Source: Qipengyuania gaetbuli (GTDB taxonomy: Bacteria > Pseudomonadota > Alphaproteobacteria > Sphingomonadales > Sphingomonadaceae). From it: a stretch of DNA of 64,000 nt. The translations under genes and the position numbers were made by a program. Below the pieces are notes generated by a model. The model made no database searches. It saw only the letters and a program-made list of their open reading frames with translations, and was not told where the DNA came from. Shown here piece after piece: positions 27,348 through 36,563 of this stretch (the first letter of the stretch is position 1; the number at the start of each line of letters is the position of its first letter). Where the stretch lies: the NCBI RefSeq assembly GCF_009827315.1, contig NZ_WTYF01000004.1, positions 1,116,001-1,180,000 of the forward strand. Direction: 5' to 3'.

Positions 27348-28354
27348 CAATGATAGCCTTCCGTCCCGACCTTGCCGCGAAACACCCAGTAGGCCCAGGC
27401 CGTGTAGGCGAGGATCAGCGGCATGGTGATGGCGACGCCGACCAGCATGAAGGTCTGGCTCCGCTGAGGCGCGGCAGCATCCCAGATGGACACGTCGGGC
27501 GGCACGACATTGGGCCAGATCGTCAGGCCGAGGCCCGCCATGCCGAGCAGGAACAGCGCGATGCTGAGCCAGAAAGGCAGGCTCTGCCCCTCCCCGCCCA
27601 GCGAGCGCAGCAGCAGGGCAGCCAGCACCAGTGTGGCCACCGGCACCCACGCGGTGAGGTAGATTTCGGGGGCCGAGAGCCAGCGCGCCGCATATTCGGG
27701 ATCGAGCGCGAGATTGTAGGCGCTCACCGCGCCCATCAGGGCGAGCGTGCCCAGCGCCGCGCGCTTGGCCAGATTGCGCGCATGGACCTGCGCCTTGCCC
27801 TCCAGCTTCCAGATCAGCCAAGTCGCGCCGAGTAGCGCATAGCCGACCACGGTCCCGAGGCCGGTCAGCAACGTATAGGGCGTCAGCCAGTCCCACCAAC
27901 TGCCGGCATAGGCGCGGTCCTGCACCTCGATCCCCTGCAGCAGCGCACCGAGGATCATGCCCTGTGCCATGGCCGCGACGAAGGATCCGGCGGTGAAGCT
28001 GAAGTCCCAGAACCTCTCGTGCGCCTTGTCGCGCCAGCGGAATTCGAACGCGACCCCGCGAAAGACGAGGCCCAGCAACATGGCGATTACCAGCGGGTAA
28101 GTCGCCGGCAGGATGATGGCATAGGCCAGCGGGAAAGCGGCAAACAGTCCGCCCCCGCCAAGCACCAGCCAGGTCTCGTTCCCGTCCCACACCGGCGCGA
28201 TCGAATTCATCGCCTGGTCGCGTTCCTGCCCCGGCTCGAAGGTTGGGAACAGCACGCCGATGCCGAGGTCGAAGCCGTCCATCACGACATAGGCGAAGAC
28301 GGCAAAGGCGATGACGAACGCCCAGATGACTGTCAGGTCGACATCAACGCCCAT
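27347..28354 (-). CDS. cydB: Cytochrome bd ubiquinol oxidase subunit II
   Basis: The 335-residue membrane protein has about eight membrane segments and the subunit II signatures VMDGFDLGIGVLFP and PVWDGNETWLVLGGGG. It stabilises the oxygen-reducing haem centre held by CydA. The ATG at 28354 overlaps the cydA stop by 11 bases. The quinol oxidase type is the CIO-like group, judged by CydA. Confidence 0.95.
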   Translation of the reverse strand: MGVDVDLTVIWAFVIAFAVFAYVVMDGFDLGIGVLFPTFEPGQERDQAMNSIAPVWDGNETWLVLGGGGLFAAFPLAYAIILPATYPLVIAMLLGLVFRGVAFEFRWRDKAHERFWDFSFTAGSFVAAMAQGMILGALLQGIEVQDRAYAGSWWDWLTPYTLLTGLGTVVGYALLGATWLIWKLEGKAQVHARNLAKRAALGTLALMGAVSAYNLALDPEYAARWLSAPEIYLTAWVPVATLVLAALLLRSLGGEGQSLPFWLSIALFLLGMAGLGLTIWPNVVPPDVSIWDAAAPQRSQTFMLVGVAITMPLILAYTAWAYWVFRGKVGTEGYH

Positions 28355-29801
28355 CGGTCGCCTCCTCCTTGCCTGCGGGAAGGACATCCGGGTCGCGGCC
28401 CGGGTTCTGCGTCGGCCCCGGCGTGATGCCGGCGGTCCTGACCGGGCCCTTTTCGGTGCGCTTCACGCCCTTCTCGCCGGTGTGCGGGGACTGACTCATC
28501 AGGCGCAATATGTACCAGGTGCCTACACCGAAGACCGCGAAGTAGACGATCACGAACGCGATCAGCGAGGTCGCGACGGCTGGTGCGTCGAGCGGGCTGG
28601 CGCTGTCCGCAGTGCGCAGCACGCCGTAGATCGTCCAGGGCTGGCGGCCGACCTCGGTCGTTATCCAGCCCGCAATTACCGCAACGAAGCCCGACGGCCC
28701 CATCGCAATCGCAGCGCGGTGGAGCCAGCGCCAGTCGTAAAGCTTGCCGCGCAGCCTTGCGAGCAGGCTCCACGCGCCGATGCCCAGCATCAGGAAACCG
28801 ATCCCGACCATGACGCGGAAGGCCCAGAACACAGGGAAGACGGGCGGCTGTTCCTCGTCCGCGATCGTGTCGAGCCCGTCGAGCGGGGCGTCGAGTTCGT
28901 GCTTGAGGATCAGGCTCGAAAGCTTGGGAATGCCGAAGGCGTAGTCCAGCCGCTGCTCTTCGTCATTGGGTATGCCGAACAGGTAGAGCGGCGCCCCGTC
29001 GGGATGGCTTTCGTAATGCCCTTCCATCGCCATGACCTTGGCGGGCTGGTGCTCCAGCGTGTTGAGGCCATGCATGTCTCCGGCAAAAATCTGCACCGGC
29101 GCGACCAGCGCAGCCATCCACATGGCCATCGAGAACATCTTGCGTGCGTGCTGGTTGGCGCTGTCCTTCAGCAGGTGCCACGCCCCGACCCCGCCAACCA
29201 CGAAAGCGGTTGTCAGATAGGCGGCAATCACCGTGTGGACGAGGCGGTAGGGGAAGCTGGGGTTGAAGACGATTTCGAACCAGCTCGCCTCGGGCAGGAA
29301 CTGGCCGTTCGCGCCTTCGACGAAACCCACCGGAGTCTGCATCCAGCTGTTCACCGACAGGATCCAGAATGCCGAGATGAAGGTGCCCACGGCGACCATC
29401 AGTGTTGCGGTAAAGTGCAGCCCCTTGCCGACGCGGTTCATCCCGAACAGCATCACCCCGAGGAACCCCGCCTCGAGGAAGAAGGCGGTCAGCACTTCGT
29501 AGGCCATAAGCGGCCCGATCACCGGCCCCGCCTTGTCAGAGAACACCGACCAGTTGGTCCCGAACTGGTAGCTCATGACGATGCCCGACACGACGCCCAT
29601 GGCAAAGGCGATGGCGAAGATCTTGAGCCAGTACTTGAACAGGTCCTGGTAGACCTGCTTGCCGGTCTTCAGCCACAGCCCTTCGAGCACGGCGAGGTAG
29701 CTCGCCAGCCCGATCGAGAATGCTGGGAAAATGAAGTGGAAGCTCACCGTGAAGGCGAACTGTATCCGGGCGAGCATCAGCGCATCGGCGTTCTCGAACA
29801 T
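28344..29801 (-). CDS. cydA: Cytochrome bd ubiquinol oxidase subunit I (CIO type)
   Basis: The 485-residue haem-bearing subunit has the axial histidine region RIQFAFTVSFHFIFPAF, and VGRQPWTIYGVLRT. At 485 residues it lacks the long Q-loop of E. coli CydA, so it belongs to the short Q-loop, cyanide-insensitive group (cioA). ATG 29801 has AGGG eight bases upstream; GTG 29807 lies too close to it. The neighbours suggest a sulfide-tolerant respiratory branch. Confidence 0.94.
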   Translation of the reverse strand: MFENADALMLARIQFAFTVSFHFIFPAFSIGLASYLAVLEGLWLKTGKQVYQDLFKYWLKIFAIAFAMGVVSGIVMSYQFGTNWSVFSDKAGPVIGPLMAYEVLTAFFLEAGFLGVMLFGMNRVGKGLHFTATLMVAVGTFISAFWILSVNSWMQTPVGFVEGANGQFLPEASWFEIVFNPSFPYRLVHTVIAAYLTTAFVVGGVGAWHLLKDSANQHARKMFSMAMWMAALVAPVQIFAGDMHGLNTLEHQPAKVMAMEGHYESHPDGAPLYLFGIPNDEEQRLDYAFGIPKLSSLILKHELDAPLDGLDTIADEEQPPVFPVFWAFRVMVGIGFLMLGIGAWSLLARLRGKLYDWRWLHRAAIAMGPSGFVAVIAGWITTEVGRQPWTIYGVLRTADSASPLDAPAVATSLIAFVIVYFAVFGVGTWYILRLMSQSPHTGEKGVKRTEKGPVRTAGITPGPTQNPGRDPDVLPAGKEEATDGR

Positions 29802-29887
29802 GGTCACCCTATACAGTCACGCCGGCAGCGGTGGGATGAAAGCAATGCACCGGATGGTGCGCGCGGTGCATCACGGCCAGGGCGCAA

Positions 29888-31114
29888 TCAGCCCAGCTTG
29901 CCCGGCTTGACCAGCCATTCGCGGCCCTTGAGCATCGCCTCCCAATAGATCTTGGGCAGGATATCGGCCTTGAGCGTCCAGGCGCGCCGGGTCGGTTTGC
30001 GCCCGTCGAGCATCCATTCGGGGAAGCTCGGCAGCAGTTTGCCTCCATAGCCGAATTCGGCGAGCACGATCTTGCCGTGCTCCACCGTCAGCGGGCAGCT
30101 GCCATAGCCGTCGTAGGCAGCAGGCAGGGACTTATCGAGAATGGCCGCAATCAGGTTCTCTGCCACGATCGGCGCCTGCTTGCGCGCGGCGGCGGCGGTC
30201 TTGGCATTAGGCGTATTGGTGCAATCACCAAGTCCGAAGACATTGTCGAACTTCGTGTGGCGCAAGGTTGCCGGATCGACATCGACCCAGCCGCCGTCTC
30301 CTGCGAGCGGGCTGGCTTTGATGAAATCGGGCGCGGTCTGCGGCGGGACGACGTGGATCATGTCGAAATCGACTGTCTTGGTGCCGCTTTCGGTAGCGAA
30401 AGTCGCGGTCTTGGCGCTGCCGTCGACGGCAGTCAGCCGCTCGTTGAGGTCGAGCGTGATGCCATAGCGTTCGACATATTCCATCAGCGCGGGGACGTAA
30501 TCGGCCACGCCGAACAGCACGCCTCCGGCATTGTGGAAATGCACGTCCATGTCCTTCAGGCAGCCCCGCCGCTCCCATTCGGAGCAGGACAGGTACATGG
30601 CCTTTTGCGGCGCACCTGCACATTTGATCGGCATGGGCGGCTGGGTGAAGAGCGCCCTGCCCGACCGCGTGCGTTGGACAAGGTCCCAGGTGTAGGGCGC
30701 AAGGTCATAGCGGTAGTTCGAAGTAACGCCGTTACGGCCGAGAGTATCGGTCAGCCCCTCGATACCGTCCCAGTCGAGCTTCAGACCGGCGGCCACCACG
30801 AGGAAGATGTAGCCGACCCGGCTTCCGTCCTCGAGCACGACCTCGTTCTTGTCCGGCTCGAATGCCGTCGCCGCTTGCGAAATCCACGAGACATAGTCGG
30901 GCATGACCGATGCCATATCGCGCTCGGTCTGCGACGCCTTGAAGACGCCGCCGCCAACCATGGTCCAGCCAGGCTGGTAATAGTGCTTGGCCGCGGGTTC
31001 GACGATGGCGATGCGCAGGCTCGGCTCGCGCTTGTGCAAGGATGCTGCCGTGGCGATCCCCGATGAACCGCCACCCACGATGACGACTTCGAATTCGGCT
31101 TTGCTACCTGCCAC
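29888..31114 (-). CDS. Sulfide:quinone oxidoreductase (type II) / FAD-dependent oxidoreductase
   Basis: The 408-residue flavoprotein has an N-terminal dinucleotide fold (VVIVGGGSSGIATAAS), FGLGDCTNTP, and two cysteines at positions matching the redox pair of type II SQR: C165 in PPMPIKCAGAPQK and C340 in YDGYGSCPLTVEHGK. It should oxidise sulfide and reduce quinone at the membrane. The start is GTG with GGAG upstream. It lies directly upstream of cydA on the same strand (86 bases) and downstream of a TlpA gene. Confidence 0.87.
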   Translation of the reverse strand: MAGSKAEFEVVIVGGGSSGIATAASLHKREPSLRIAIVEPAAKHYYQPGWTMVGGGVFKASQTERDMASVMPDYVSWISQAATAFEPDKNEVVLEDGSRVGYIFLVVAAGLKLDWDGIEGLTDTLGRNGVTSNYRYDLAPYTWDLVQRTRSGRALFTQPPMPIKCAGAPQKAMYLSCSEWERRGCLKDMDVHFHNAGGVLFGVADYVPALMEYVERYGITLDLNERLTAVDGSAKTATFATESGTKTVDFDMIHVVPPQTAPDFIKASPLAGDGGWVDVDPATLRHTKFDNVFGLGDCTNTPNAKTAAAARKQAPIVAENLIAAILDKSLPAAYDGYGSCPLTVEHGKIVLAEFGYGGKLLPSFPEWMLDGRKPTRRAWTLKADILPKIYWEAMLKGREWLVKPGKLG

Positions 31115-31180
31115 CGGCCTTCTCCCTGCTATATTAGATAATCCTTATGTATTGGGCCAAGCCTTTGTGCAAGAGGCAAT

Positions 31181-31738
31181 TCAAAGCCCCGTTACCTCGT
31201 CGATCGCGGCCCGTGCCTCTTCGCTCGACCAGTCGTAATCGCCGCGCACGCGCCAGACTTCGACGCCCGATGCATCGTATAGCACAGTGGTGGGCAGCGG
31301 CGTGTTGTCGTAATGGAAACCCAGCTCGGCATCGGGGTCCATCCATGGCTCCAGATAGCCGAACTCGTTTTCCGCAAAGAAGGCGGCGACCTTTTCCTGG
31401 CCGTTCAGGTCCTGGCTGACCGTGATGACCTGCAACTGGTCGTCATAGTCGGCAGCCAGCTGGTCGAGCAGCGGCATCTCCTTCTTGCAGGGCGCACACC
31501 AGGTGGCCCAGAGATTAAGCAGCACGGGCCTGCCCTGCAAAGCGCCGAGATTGAGCACGCGGCCATCGAGATCGCGGACATTGGAGGCAGGCATCAGATC
31601 GCCTGCATTGCTCCGGTCGATTTCGCCTGTTGCCTGCGCCGAAGCACCACTTTCTTGCGCCGGCTCCGGCTCGCTCCTATCGCAGGCGGAAACGGCAAGA
31701 CCCAAGGTGACGAGCAGCGTGAGCGAAAAGCGGGACAA
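31181..31738 (-). CDS. TlpA family thiol:disulfide lipoprotein
   Basis: The 185-residue protein has a lipoprotein signal (lipobox LAVSAC, C19) and a thioredoxin fold with active site [11 protein letters not shown] (C81, C84) and the cis-proline region PLPTTVLYD. It is expected to act as a periplasmic thiol reductase. The start is TTG at 31738 after GGAG at 8 bases. Its 5' end overlaps the likely 5' end of argH, read the other way, by about 20 bases. Confidence 0.9.
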   Translation of the reverse strand: MSRFSLTLLVTLGLAVSACDRSEPEPAQESGASAQATGEIDRSNAGDLMPASNVRDLDGRVLNLGALQGRPVLLNLWATWCAPCKKEMPLLDQLAADYDDQLQVITVSQDLNGQEKVAAFFAENEFGYLEPWMDPDAELGFHYDNTPLPTTVLYDASGVEVWRVRGDYDWSSEEARAAIDEVTGL

Positions 31739-33128
31739 TCAAGGCTCCAATTCGATGTGGGGCGGCAGGTTCGCCGAAGGACCTAGCGCGATCATGCGCG
31801 AAATCAACGCCTCCATTCCCTTCGACAAGGCGCTTTGGCGTGAGGACATCTCGGGCAGTCTCGCCCATGTGGCGATGCTGGCAAAGCAGGGCATCGTCAG
31901 CGAGGGGGATGCGGACGCCATCATCAGGGGCCTCAACCAGATCGCCGAGGAATACGCCCGCGACGGGGTGCCCGAGAACTGGGACCTCGAAGACATCCAC
32001 ATGACCGTGGAATCGCGCCTCACCGAAATCGTCGGACCTGCAGCCGGACGCCTCCACACAGCACGCAGCCGCAACGACCAGGTGGCGACCGACTTCCGCA
32101 TGTGGGTGCGCGAGGCGACGCGCCGCGCGATCGGCGGGGTCGACACGGTACTGGCCGCGCTAGTCGGGCGGGCGGACGAGCACGCCGGCAGCATCATGCC
32201 CGGCTTCACCCATCTCCAGACCGCACAGCCGGTCACGCTGGGCCATCACCTGCTCGCCTATTTCGAGATGCTGATGCGCGACCGATCGCGCTTTGCCGAT
32301 GCGCTGGCGCGGATGGACGAATGCCCGCTCGGCTCCGCCGCACTTGCAGGTACGGGCTTCGACCTCGACCGCGAAATGACTGCCCATGCGCTGGGCTTTG
32401 CACGACCGACGCGAAACAGCCTCGATGCCGTATCGGACCGCGATTTCGCGCTCGATTACCTGATGGCGGCCAGCCAGTGCTCGCTCCACCTCTCGCGCCT
32501 CGCGGAAGAATTCATCATCTGGGCAAGCCAGCCCTTCGGCTTCGTCAAACTGCCCGATACGCTGTCGACCGGCAGCAGCATCATGCCGCAAAAGCGTAAC
32601 CCCGACGCGGCCGAACTGGTGCGCGGTCACGCAGGCCGCGTGATCGGTTGTGCGACCAGCCTGATGATCACCATGAAGGGTCTCCCGCTCGCCTATTCGA
32701 AGGACATGCAGGACGACAAGCCGCCCGTGTTCGAGGCCGCTGGCCTCCTCGATCTCAGCCTTGCCGCCATGGCCGGCATGGTCGCCGACAGCGGGTTCGA
32801 CACCGCACGCATGCGCAAGGCGGCAGAGGCCGGCCATGCGACTGCGACCGACCTTGCCGACTGGCTGGTCCGGCAGGCGGATATACCCTTCCGCGAGGCG
32901 CATCACATTACCGGTGCGGCTGTGAAGCTGGCCGACCAGAAGGGCGTCGCTCTCGACGGGCTGACGATCGCGGACCTCAAGGCCATCGACGAGCGGATCG
33001 ATGAGCGGGTGTTCGACGCGCTCTCGGTCGATGCCTCGGTCGCTGCGCGCGCTTCCTATGGCGGGACCGCGCCGGTCAGGGTAAGGGAGCAGGTCGAAGA
33101 TGCCCGCAGGCGGCTGGAGAAGATCTGA
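31719..33128 (+). CDS. argH: Argininosuccinate lyase
   Basis: The enzyme cleaves argininosuccinate to arginine and fumarate. Seen: MWGGRF near the start, [13 protein letters not shown], the catalytic loop [12 protein letters not shown], and a conserved C-terminus. GTG at 31719 (469 residues) gives the N-terminal arm [11 protein letters not shown] usual in related ArgH; ATG at 31755 (457 residues) would begin exactly at MWGGRF and is the alternative. The stop codon TGA overlaps the next ATG (TGATG). Confidence 0.92.
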   Translation: MSEKRDNQGSNSMWGGRFAEGPSAIMREINASIPFDKALWREDISGSLAHVAMLAKQGIVSEGDADAIIRGLNQIAEEYARDGVPENWDLEDIHMTVESRLTEIVGPAAGRLHTARSRNDQVATDFRMWVREATRRAIGGVDTVLAALVGRADEHAGSIMPGFTHLQTAQPVTLGHHLLAYFEMLMRDRSRFADALARMDECPLGSAALAGTGFDLDREMTAHALGFARPTRNSLDAVSDRDFALDYLMAASQCSLHLSRLAEEFIIWASQPFGFVKLPDTLSTGSSIMPQKRNPDAAELVRGHAGRVIGCATSLMITMKGLPLAYSKDMQDDKPPVFEAAGLLDLSLAAMAGMVADSGFDTARMRKAAEAGHATATDLADWLVRQADIPFREAHHITGAAVKLADQKGVALDGLTIADLKAIDERIDERVFDALSVDASVAARASYGGTAPVRVREQVEDARRRLEKI

Positions 33129-33364
33129 TGCGCACCATTGCCCTTGTCACCGCCCTGCTCCTGCTCGGAGCCTGCGGCCAGAAGGCGCAGTTGAAGCCGC
33201 TCGAAGGCAATGCGCTCCCGCCGGCTCCGTTCGGGTCCGAAGTTCGCCCCGATGCAGACGATCTGCTCGAGCTGAAGCCGCAGGCCGCCCCGGAACGCAG
33301 TGTTGAACTGCGCACCCGTTCGGAAGAGCGCGAGGACGATCCCTTCGACCTGCCGCCCGAATAG
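33128..33364 (+). CDS. Small lipoprotein, LptM-like
   Basis: The 78-residue protein has a lipoprotein signal ending LLLLGAC (C16) followed by GQKAQLKPLEG, close to the CGQKGPLYLP start of LptM (YifL), a lipoprotein that helps LptD mature in E. coli. The rest is acidic and low-complexity. It lies between argH and lysA, a spot where other alphaproteobacteria and E. coli relatives place lptM-like genes near lysine-synthesis genes. The assignment is by resemblance and position. Confidence 0.65.
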   Translation: MRTIALVTALLLLGACGQKAQLKPLEGNALPPAPFGSEVRPDADDLLELKPQAAPERSVELRTRSEEREDDPFDLPPE

Positions 33365-33427
33365 GTTGCGCCCCGGCAAGCAAGCCTTGCTCGACTCCGG
33401 TGCACGGCTTGTGCAGAGGCGCTGACC

Positions 33428-34690
33428 ATGGACCATTTCCAGCTTCGTGACGGCGTCCTGCACGCCGAAGACGTGCCGCTTCCGCTCATTGCCGAACAGG
33501 TCGGCACGCCTGTCTACGTCTATTCGCGCGCCACCCTCGAACGGCACGCGCGCGTGTTCCGCGATGCGCTGTCCGGTGTCGAGAACCCGCACATCGCCTT
33601 CGCGGTCAAATCCAATCCGAACCTCGCAGTGCTGCGCGTGCTCGCCAACATGGGCTACGGTGCCGACGTCGTGTCGGGCGGCGAACTGACGCGCGCGCTC
33701 AAGGCCGGGATGAAGCCGGAAGACATCGTGTTCTCTGGCGTCGGCAAGACCCACGCCGAACTGCTCCAGGGCCTCGAAGAAGGCATCGGCCAGTTCAACA
33801 TCGAGAGCGAGGAAGAAGGCTACGAATTAGCCGCCATCGCGGCGCGGCACGGCAAGCGCGCAGCCTGCGCCTTGCGGGTCAATCCCGACGTCGATGCGCG
33901 CACGCACGAAAAGATCTCGACCGGCAAGCGCGAGAACAAGTTCGGCGTCCCGCTCGACCGGGCAGCCGATATCTATGCGCGCCTGGCGCAGGAAGATGGT
34001 CTCGATATGCGCGGCGTGGCCGTGCACATCGGCAGCCAGCTTGCCGACCTCGAGCCGCTGGAAACCGCTTTCGGCAAGGTCGGCGCTCTTATCGCCGAAT
34101 TGCGCGGCCAGGGTTGCACCGTGACCCATGCCGATCTCGGCGGGGGGCTCGGCGTGCCGTATAAGGCGGGCGAGGAACTGCCCTCCCCGGCGGAGTATGG
34201 CGAGATGGTCGCTCGCGTGACCAAGGGCTGGAGCGTCCAGCTGATGTTCGAACCGGGCCGCGTCATCGCGGGCAATGCCGGCATCCTGCTGAGCCGCGTG
34301 ATCCGCTCCAAGCGCAGCGGCAACGGCCCGCCCTTCGTGGTGGTCGATGCGGCCATGAACGATCTCGCACGCCCGGCTATGTATGGCGCGTGGCACGATT
34401 TCGACGCAGTGGTGCCGACCGGCGACCGGATGACCGCGCACATCGTCGGGCCGATCTGCGAGACCGGCGATACCTTCGCCATGGACCGTGAATGCGATGC
34501 GCTGGTCGCAGGCGACCTCGCCGTGTTCCGCACCGCCGGCGCCTATGGCGCGACCATGGCCTCGTCCTACAATTCGCGCGGCTTCGTGGCCGAAGTGCTG
34601 GTCGATGGCGACAAATTCGCTGTCGTGGCCGATCGCATCGCCGCCAGCGCGATCATGGATGCCGAGCGCGTGCCGGAGTGGCTCGCCTGA
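33428..34690 (+). CDS. lysA: Diaminopimelate decarboxylase
   Basis: The 420-residue PLP enzyme makes lysine from meso-diaminopimelate. The cofactor lysine is K61 in FAVKSNPN; also seen are VVSGGEL, the HIGSQL loop and C-terminal PICETGDTF with the catalytic cysteine. The stop overlaps the ATG of the next gene (TGATG), so lysA and precorrin-2 dehydrogenase are coupled although unrelated in pathway. Confidence 0.96.
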   Translation: MDHFQLRDGVLHAEDVPLPLIAEQVGTPVYVYSRATLERHARVFRDALSGVENPHIAFAVKSNPNLAVLRVLANMGYGADVVSGGELTRALKAGMKPEDIVFSGVGKTHAELLQGLEEGIGQFNIESEEEGYELAAIAARHGKRAACALRVNPDVDARTHEKISTGKRENKFGVPLDRAADIYARLAQEDGLDMRGVAVHIGSQLADLEPLETAFGKVGALIAELRGQGCTVTHADLGGGLGVPYKAGEELPSPAEYGEMVARVTKGWSVQLMFEPGRVIAGNAGILLSRVIRSKRSGNGPPFVVVDAAMNDLARPAMYGAWHDFDAVVPTGDRMTAHIVGPICETGDTFAMDRECDALVAGDLAVFRTAGAYGATMASSYNSRGFVAEVLVDGDKFAVVADRIAASAIMDAERVPEWLA

Positions 34691-35460
34691 TGCTGCATTC
34701 GCTGCCCCTGTTCCACCGGATCGCGGGGCAGCGGGTGGTGGTCGTTGGCAGCGGCGACATGGCCGATGCGAAGGCGAGGCTCGTGGAACGGGCGGGCGGC
34801 ATTCCCTGCGGAGAGACCGAAGCCCACCACGCCCGTCTCGCTTTCGTCGCGCTGGAAGACGAACGCGCGGCCGAGGCAGCAGCCCTGCGGCTGAAGCGGG
34901 CGGGCCTGCTCGTGAACGTCGCCGACCGCCCGGACCTGTGCGATTTCACCCTACCGAGCGTGCTCGAGCGCGGCGATGTGCTTGTGGCGGTTAGCACTGG
35001 CGGCGCATCGGCGGGTCTTGCCAAGCACTTGCGGCTACGGCTCGAGCGCCTGCTGCCCCAGTCGCTGGGACCGCTGGCCACTGCCCTTTCCACGGCCCGC
35101 GACCGCATCCGCGACCGGTTTCCCCGCAGCGACGACAGGCGCCGAGCAATCGATGCAGCGCTGTCGCAAGGCGGCCCGCTCGATCCGATGGTGGAAGGCA
35201 GCGATGCAAGGCTCGACCAATGGCTTGATTGCGGCGAGACGCCGGAATCCCGTGCCGTCCTGGAAATCACTCTGACAAGCGACGATCCGGACGACCTGAC
35301 CCTGCGCCAGGCGCGCGCGCTTGGGGAAGCCGACACGGTGATGCACTATGCGGGCGTCGCCGAAGCCATTCTCGTGCGGGCACGCGCCGATGCGGCAAGA
35401 GTGCTCTTGCCTGCAGATCCGCCGCCTGAAGGGCGGACGGTCATTCTAAGGAAAGGCTAG
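34690..35460 (+). CDS. Precorrin-2 dehydrogenase/sirohydrochlorin ferrochelatase with methyltransferase relic
   Basis: The 256-residue protein resembles the N-terminal half of CysG/Met8: NAD-binding LFHRIAGQRVVVVGSGDMA (7-25) and NVADRPDLCDFTLPS (76-90). It should oxidise precorrin-2 and insert iron to finish siroheme. Residues about 190-236 (TSDDPDDLTLRQARALGEAD, then AILVRARADA) align with the first part of uroporphyrinogen methyltransferase, but the SAM loop is lost and the rest is missing. The full methyltransferase is encoded separately at 57959-58717. Its stop shares CTAG with the convergent regulator. Confidence 0.85.
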   Translation: MLHSLPLFHRIAGQRVVVVGSGDMADAKARLVERAGGIPCGETEAHHARLAFVALEDERAAEAAALRLKRAGLLVNVADRPDLCDFTLPSVLERGDVLVAVSTGGASAGLAKHLRLRLERLLPQSLGPLATALSTARDRIRDRFPRSDDRRRAIDAALSQGGPLDPMVEGSDARLDQWLDCGETPESRAVLEITLTSDDPDDLTLRQARALGEADTVMHYAGVAEAILVRARADAARVLLPADPPPEGRTVILRKG

Positions 35461-36440
35461 AGCGCGGCTGCCATGGGCGCCGCAACAGCAGCCCGGGTCT
35501 CCGCGAAATAACGGGCCATCGCGTCGGCCGTGTCGTCGGAGAGCGCAATGTGTGCCCTGCGGCGATCGAGGGGGTCGGGAATGCGCAGCAAAAGCCCCAA
35601 CTCCACCATCTGCGAAATCCAGCGCAGGGCGGTGGTCGCCGGCACGCCAGCAGCAATGCAGAGCGAAGTGACCGAAACCCGCTTTCTCTCAGCCCGGGCT
35701 GCAGCAAGGTCGAGCAGTATGTCCCAGGCGGGATCGGCGAAAAGTTCGGGATCGAAATACCGCGCTCGCTCCTGCCGGTTGCGGATGACCGCACGGATGA
35801 CCGAGGCATCGGGTAAGGCCGGACGCGGCGATGCACCGCCATGGGCGACATATTCGTCTCCGGCTGCGCGCCACGCATCGGCAGCCGCTTCCAGCCTGAA
35901 AGCCCCACCGCCTGCCCGCTGACCGGGCGAAAGCCGTTCGAGCCGTTCGGCCATCTTGCCGACCTGCTCTGTCAGCCTGAGCAGCATCAAGCGGTCTTCT
36001 TCGGCCAATTCGCGCAGGCGAAGGTTCGGAACGTGGGCGAGCACCCGGCCGATAGCGACGATGCGTTCCGCCCTGCCCGGGTCCACGAGGATTTGCGCGC
36101 CCGACACGGCAAAGCAGCCGAACACGGTGTCGAGCGCGTCCATGCCGGTCGACACGACCAGTTGAGCACCGGATTTGCCCGCGCGCATATCCAGCCGCGA
36201 GAGCAGCGCCATCACGCCGGCATCGGCCGCCACGCAGTCAACCAGCACCAGGTCGCCGAGCGATCCGACAGACCCGCTGGCGTATTCGTCGAGCCCGCAG
36301 CATTCCATTACGCGGAAACCGGCCGCCACCGCATCTTCCCGCATCTGTTCGCGCAGGACCTCACGGTCGGCAAGAATGGTCACACCCAGCTGGCATCCGG
36401 CACCGTCGCACACCGGTTCGTAGGAAAAGTCCGCCTGCAT
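35457..36440 (-). CDS. Winged-helix regulator with a receiver-like N-terminal domain
   Basis: The 327-residue protein has an N-terminal half with the strand pattern of a response receiver (VTILAD at 20-25, DLVLVDC with D68 at the phospho-acceptor place, LVVSTGM at 93-99, QILVDPG at 115-121) but no lysine after strand 5. A linker leads to a MarR-like winged helix (about 235-315; VTSLCIAAGVPATTALRWI and the wing IPDPLDRRRAHIAL). AGGTGA precedes the ATG. No kinase gene is adjacent; the ligand and target are unknown. Confidence 0.78.
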   Translation of the reverse strand: MQADFSYEPVCDGAGCQLGVTILADREVLREQMREDAVAAGFRVMECCGLDEYASGSVGSLGDLVLVDCVAADAGVMALLSRLDMRAGKSGAQLVVSTGMDALDTVFGCFAVSGAQILVDPGRAERIVAIGRVLAHVPNLRLRELAEEDRLMLLRLTEQVGKMAERLERLSPGQRAGGGAFRLEAAADAWRAAGDEYVAHGGASPRPALPDASVIRAVIRNRQERARYFDPELFADPAWDILLDLAAARAERKRVSVTSLCIAAGVPATTALRWISQMVELGLLLRIPDPLDRRRAHIALSDDTADAMARYFAETRAAVAAPMAAAL

Positions 36441-36528
36441 GGAATCACCTTTCGAGGGTCTGATTGGCGAACGTAGTGAGAACAAACGGTGTCCGTGTCA
36501 AGAATTTCAGCGATTTGCGGATTTCGAT

Positions 36529-36556
36529 TGAACCTTTTGGCGCTGGCCTGCGACTA
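36529..36556 (+). promoter_or_regulatory. Possible ECF-type promoter of the sigma factor gene
   Basis: TGAACC (36529-36534) and CGACTA (36551-36556) with a 16-base spacer resemble the GAAC-type -35 and -10 boxes recognised by ECF sigma factors. The start codon lies only 8 bases after the -10, so transcripts would be nearly or fully leaderless. This fits self-regulation by the gene just downstream, but is an inference from two short boxes. Confidence 0.4.
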
Positions 36557-36563
36557 AAGGGTC

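Noticed and set aside
28311..29948. A 545-codon open frame on the plus strand opposite cydA
   Set aside because: Its His/Glu/Arg-rich sequence has no hydrophobic core or motif; CydA on the other strand explains the region.
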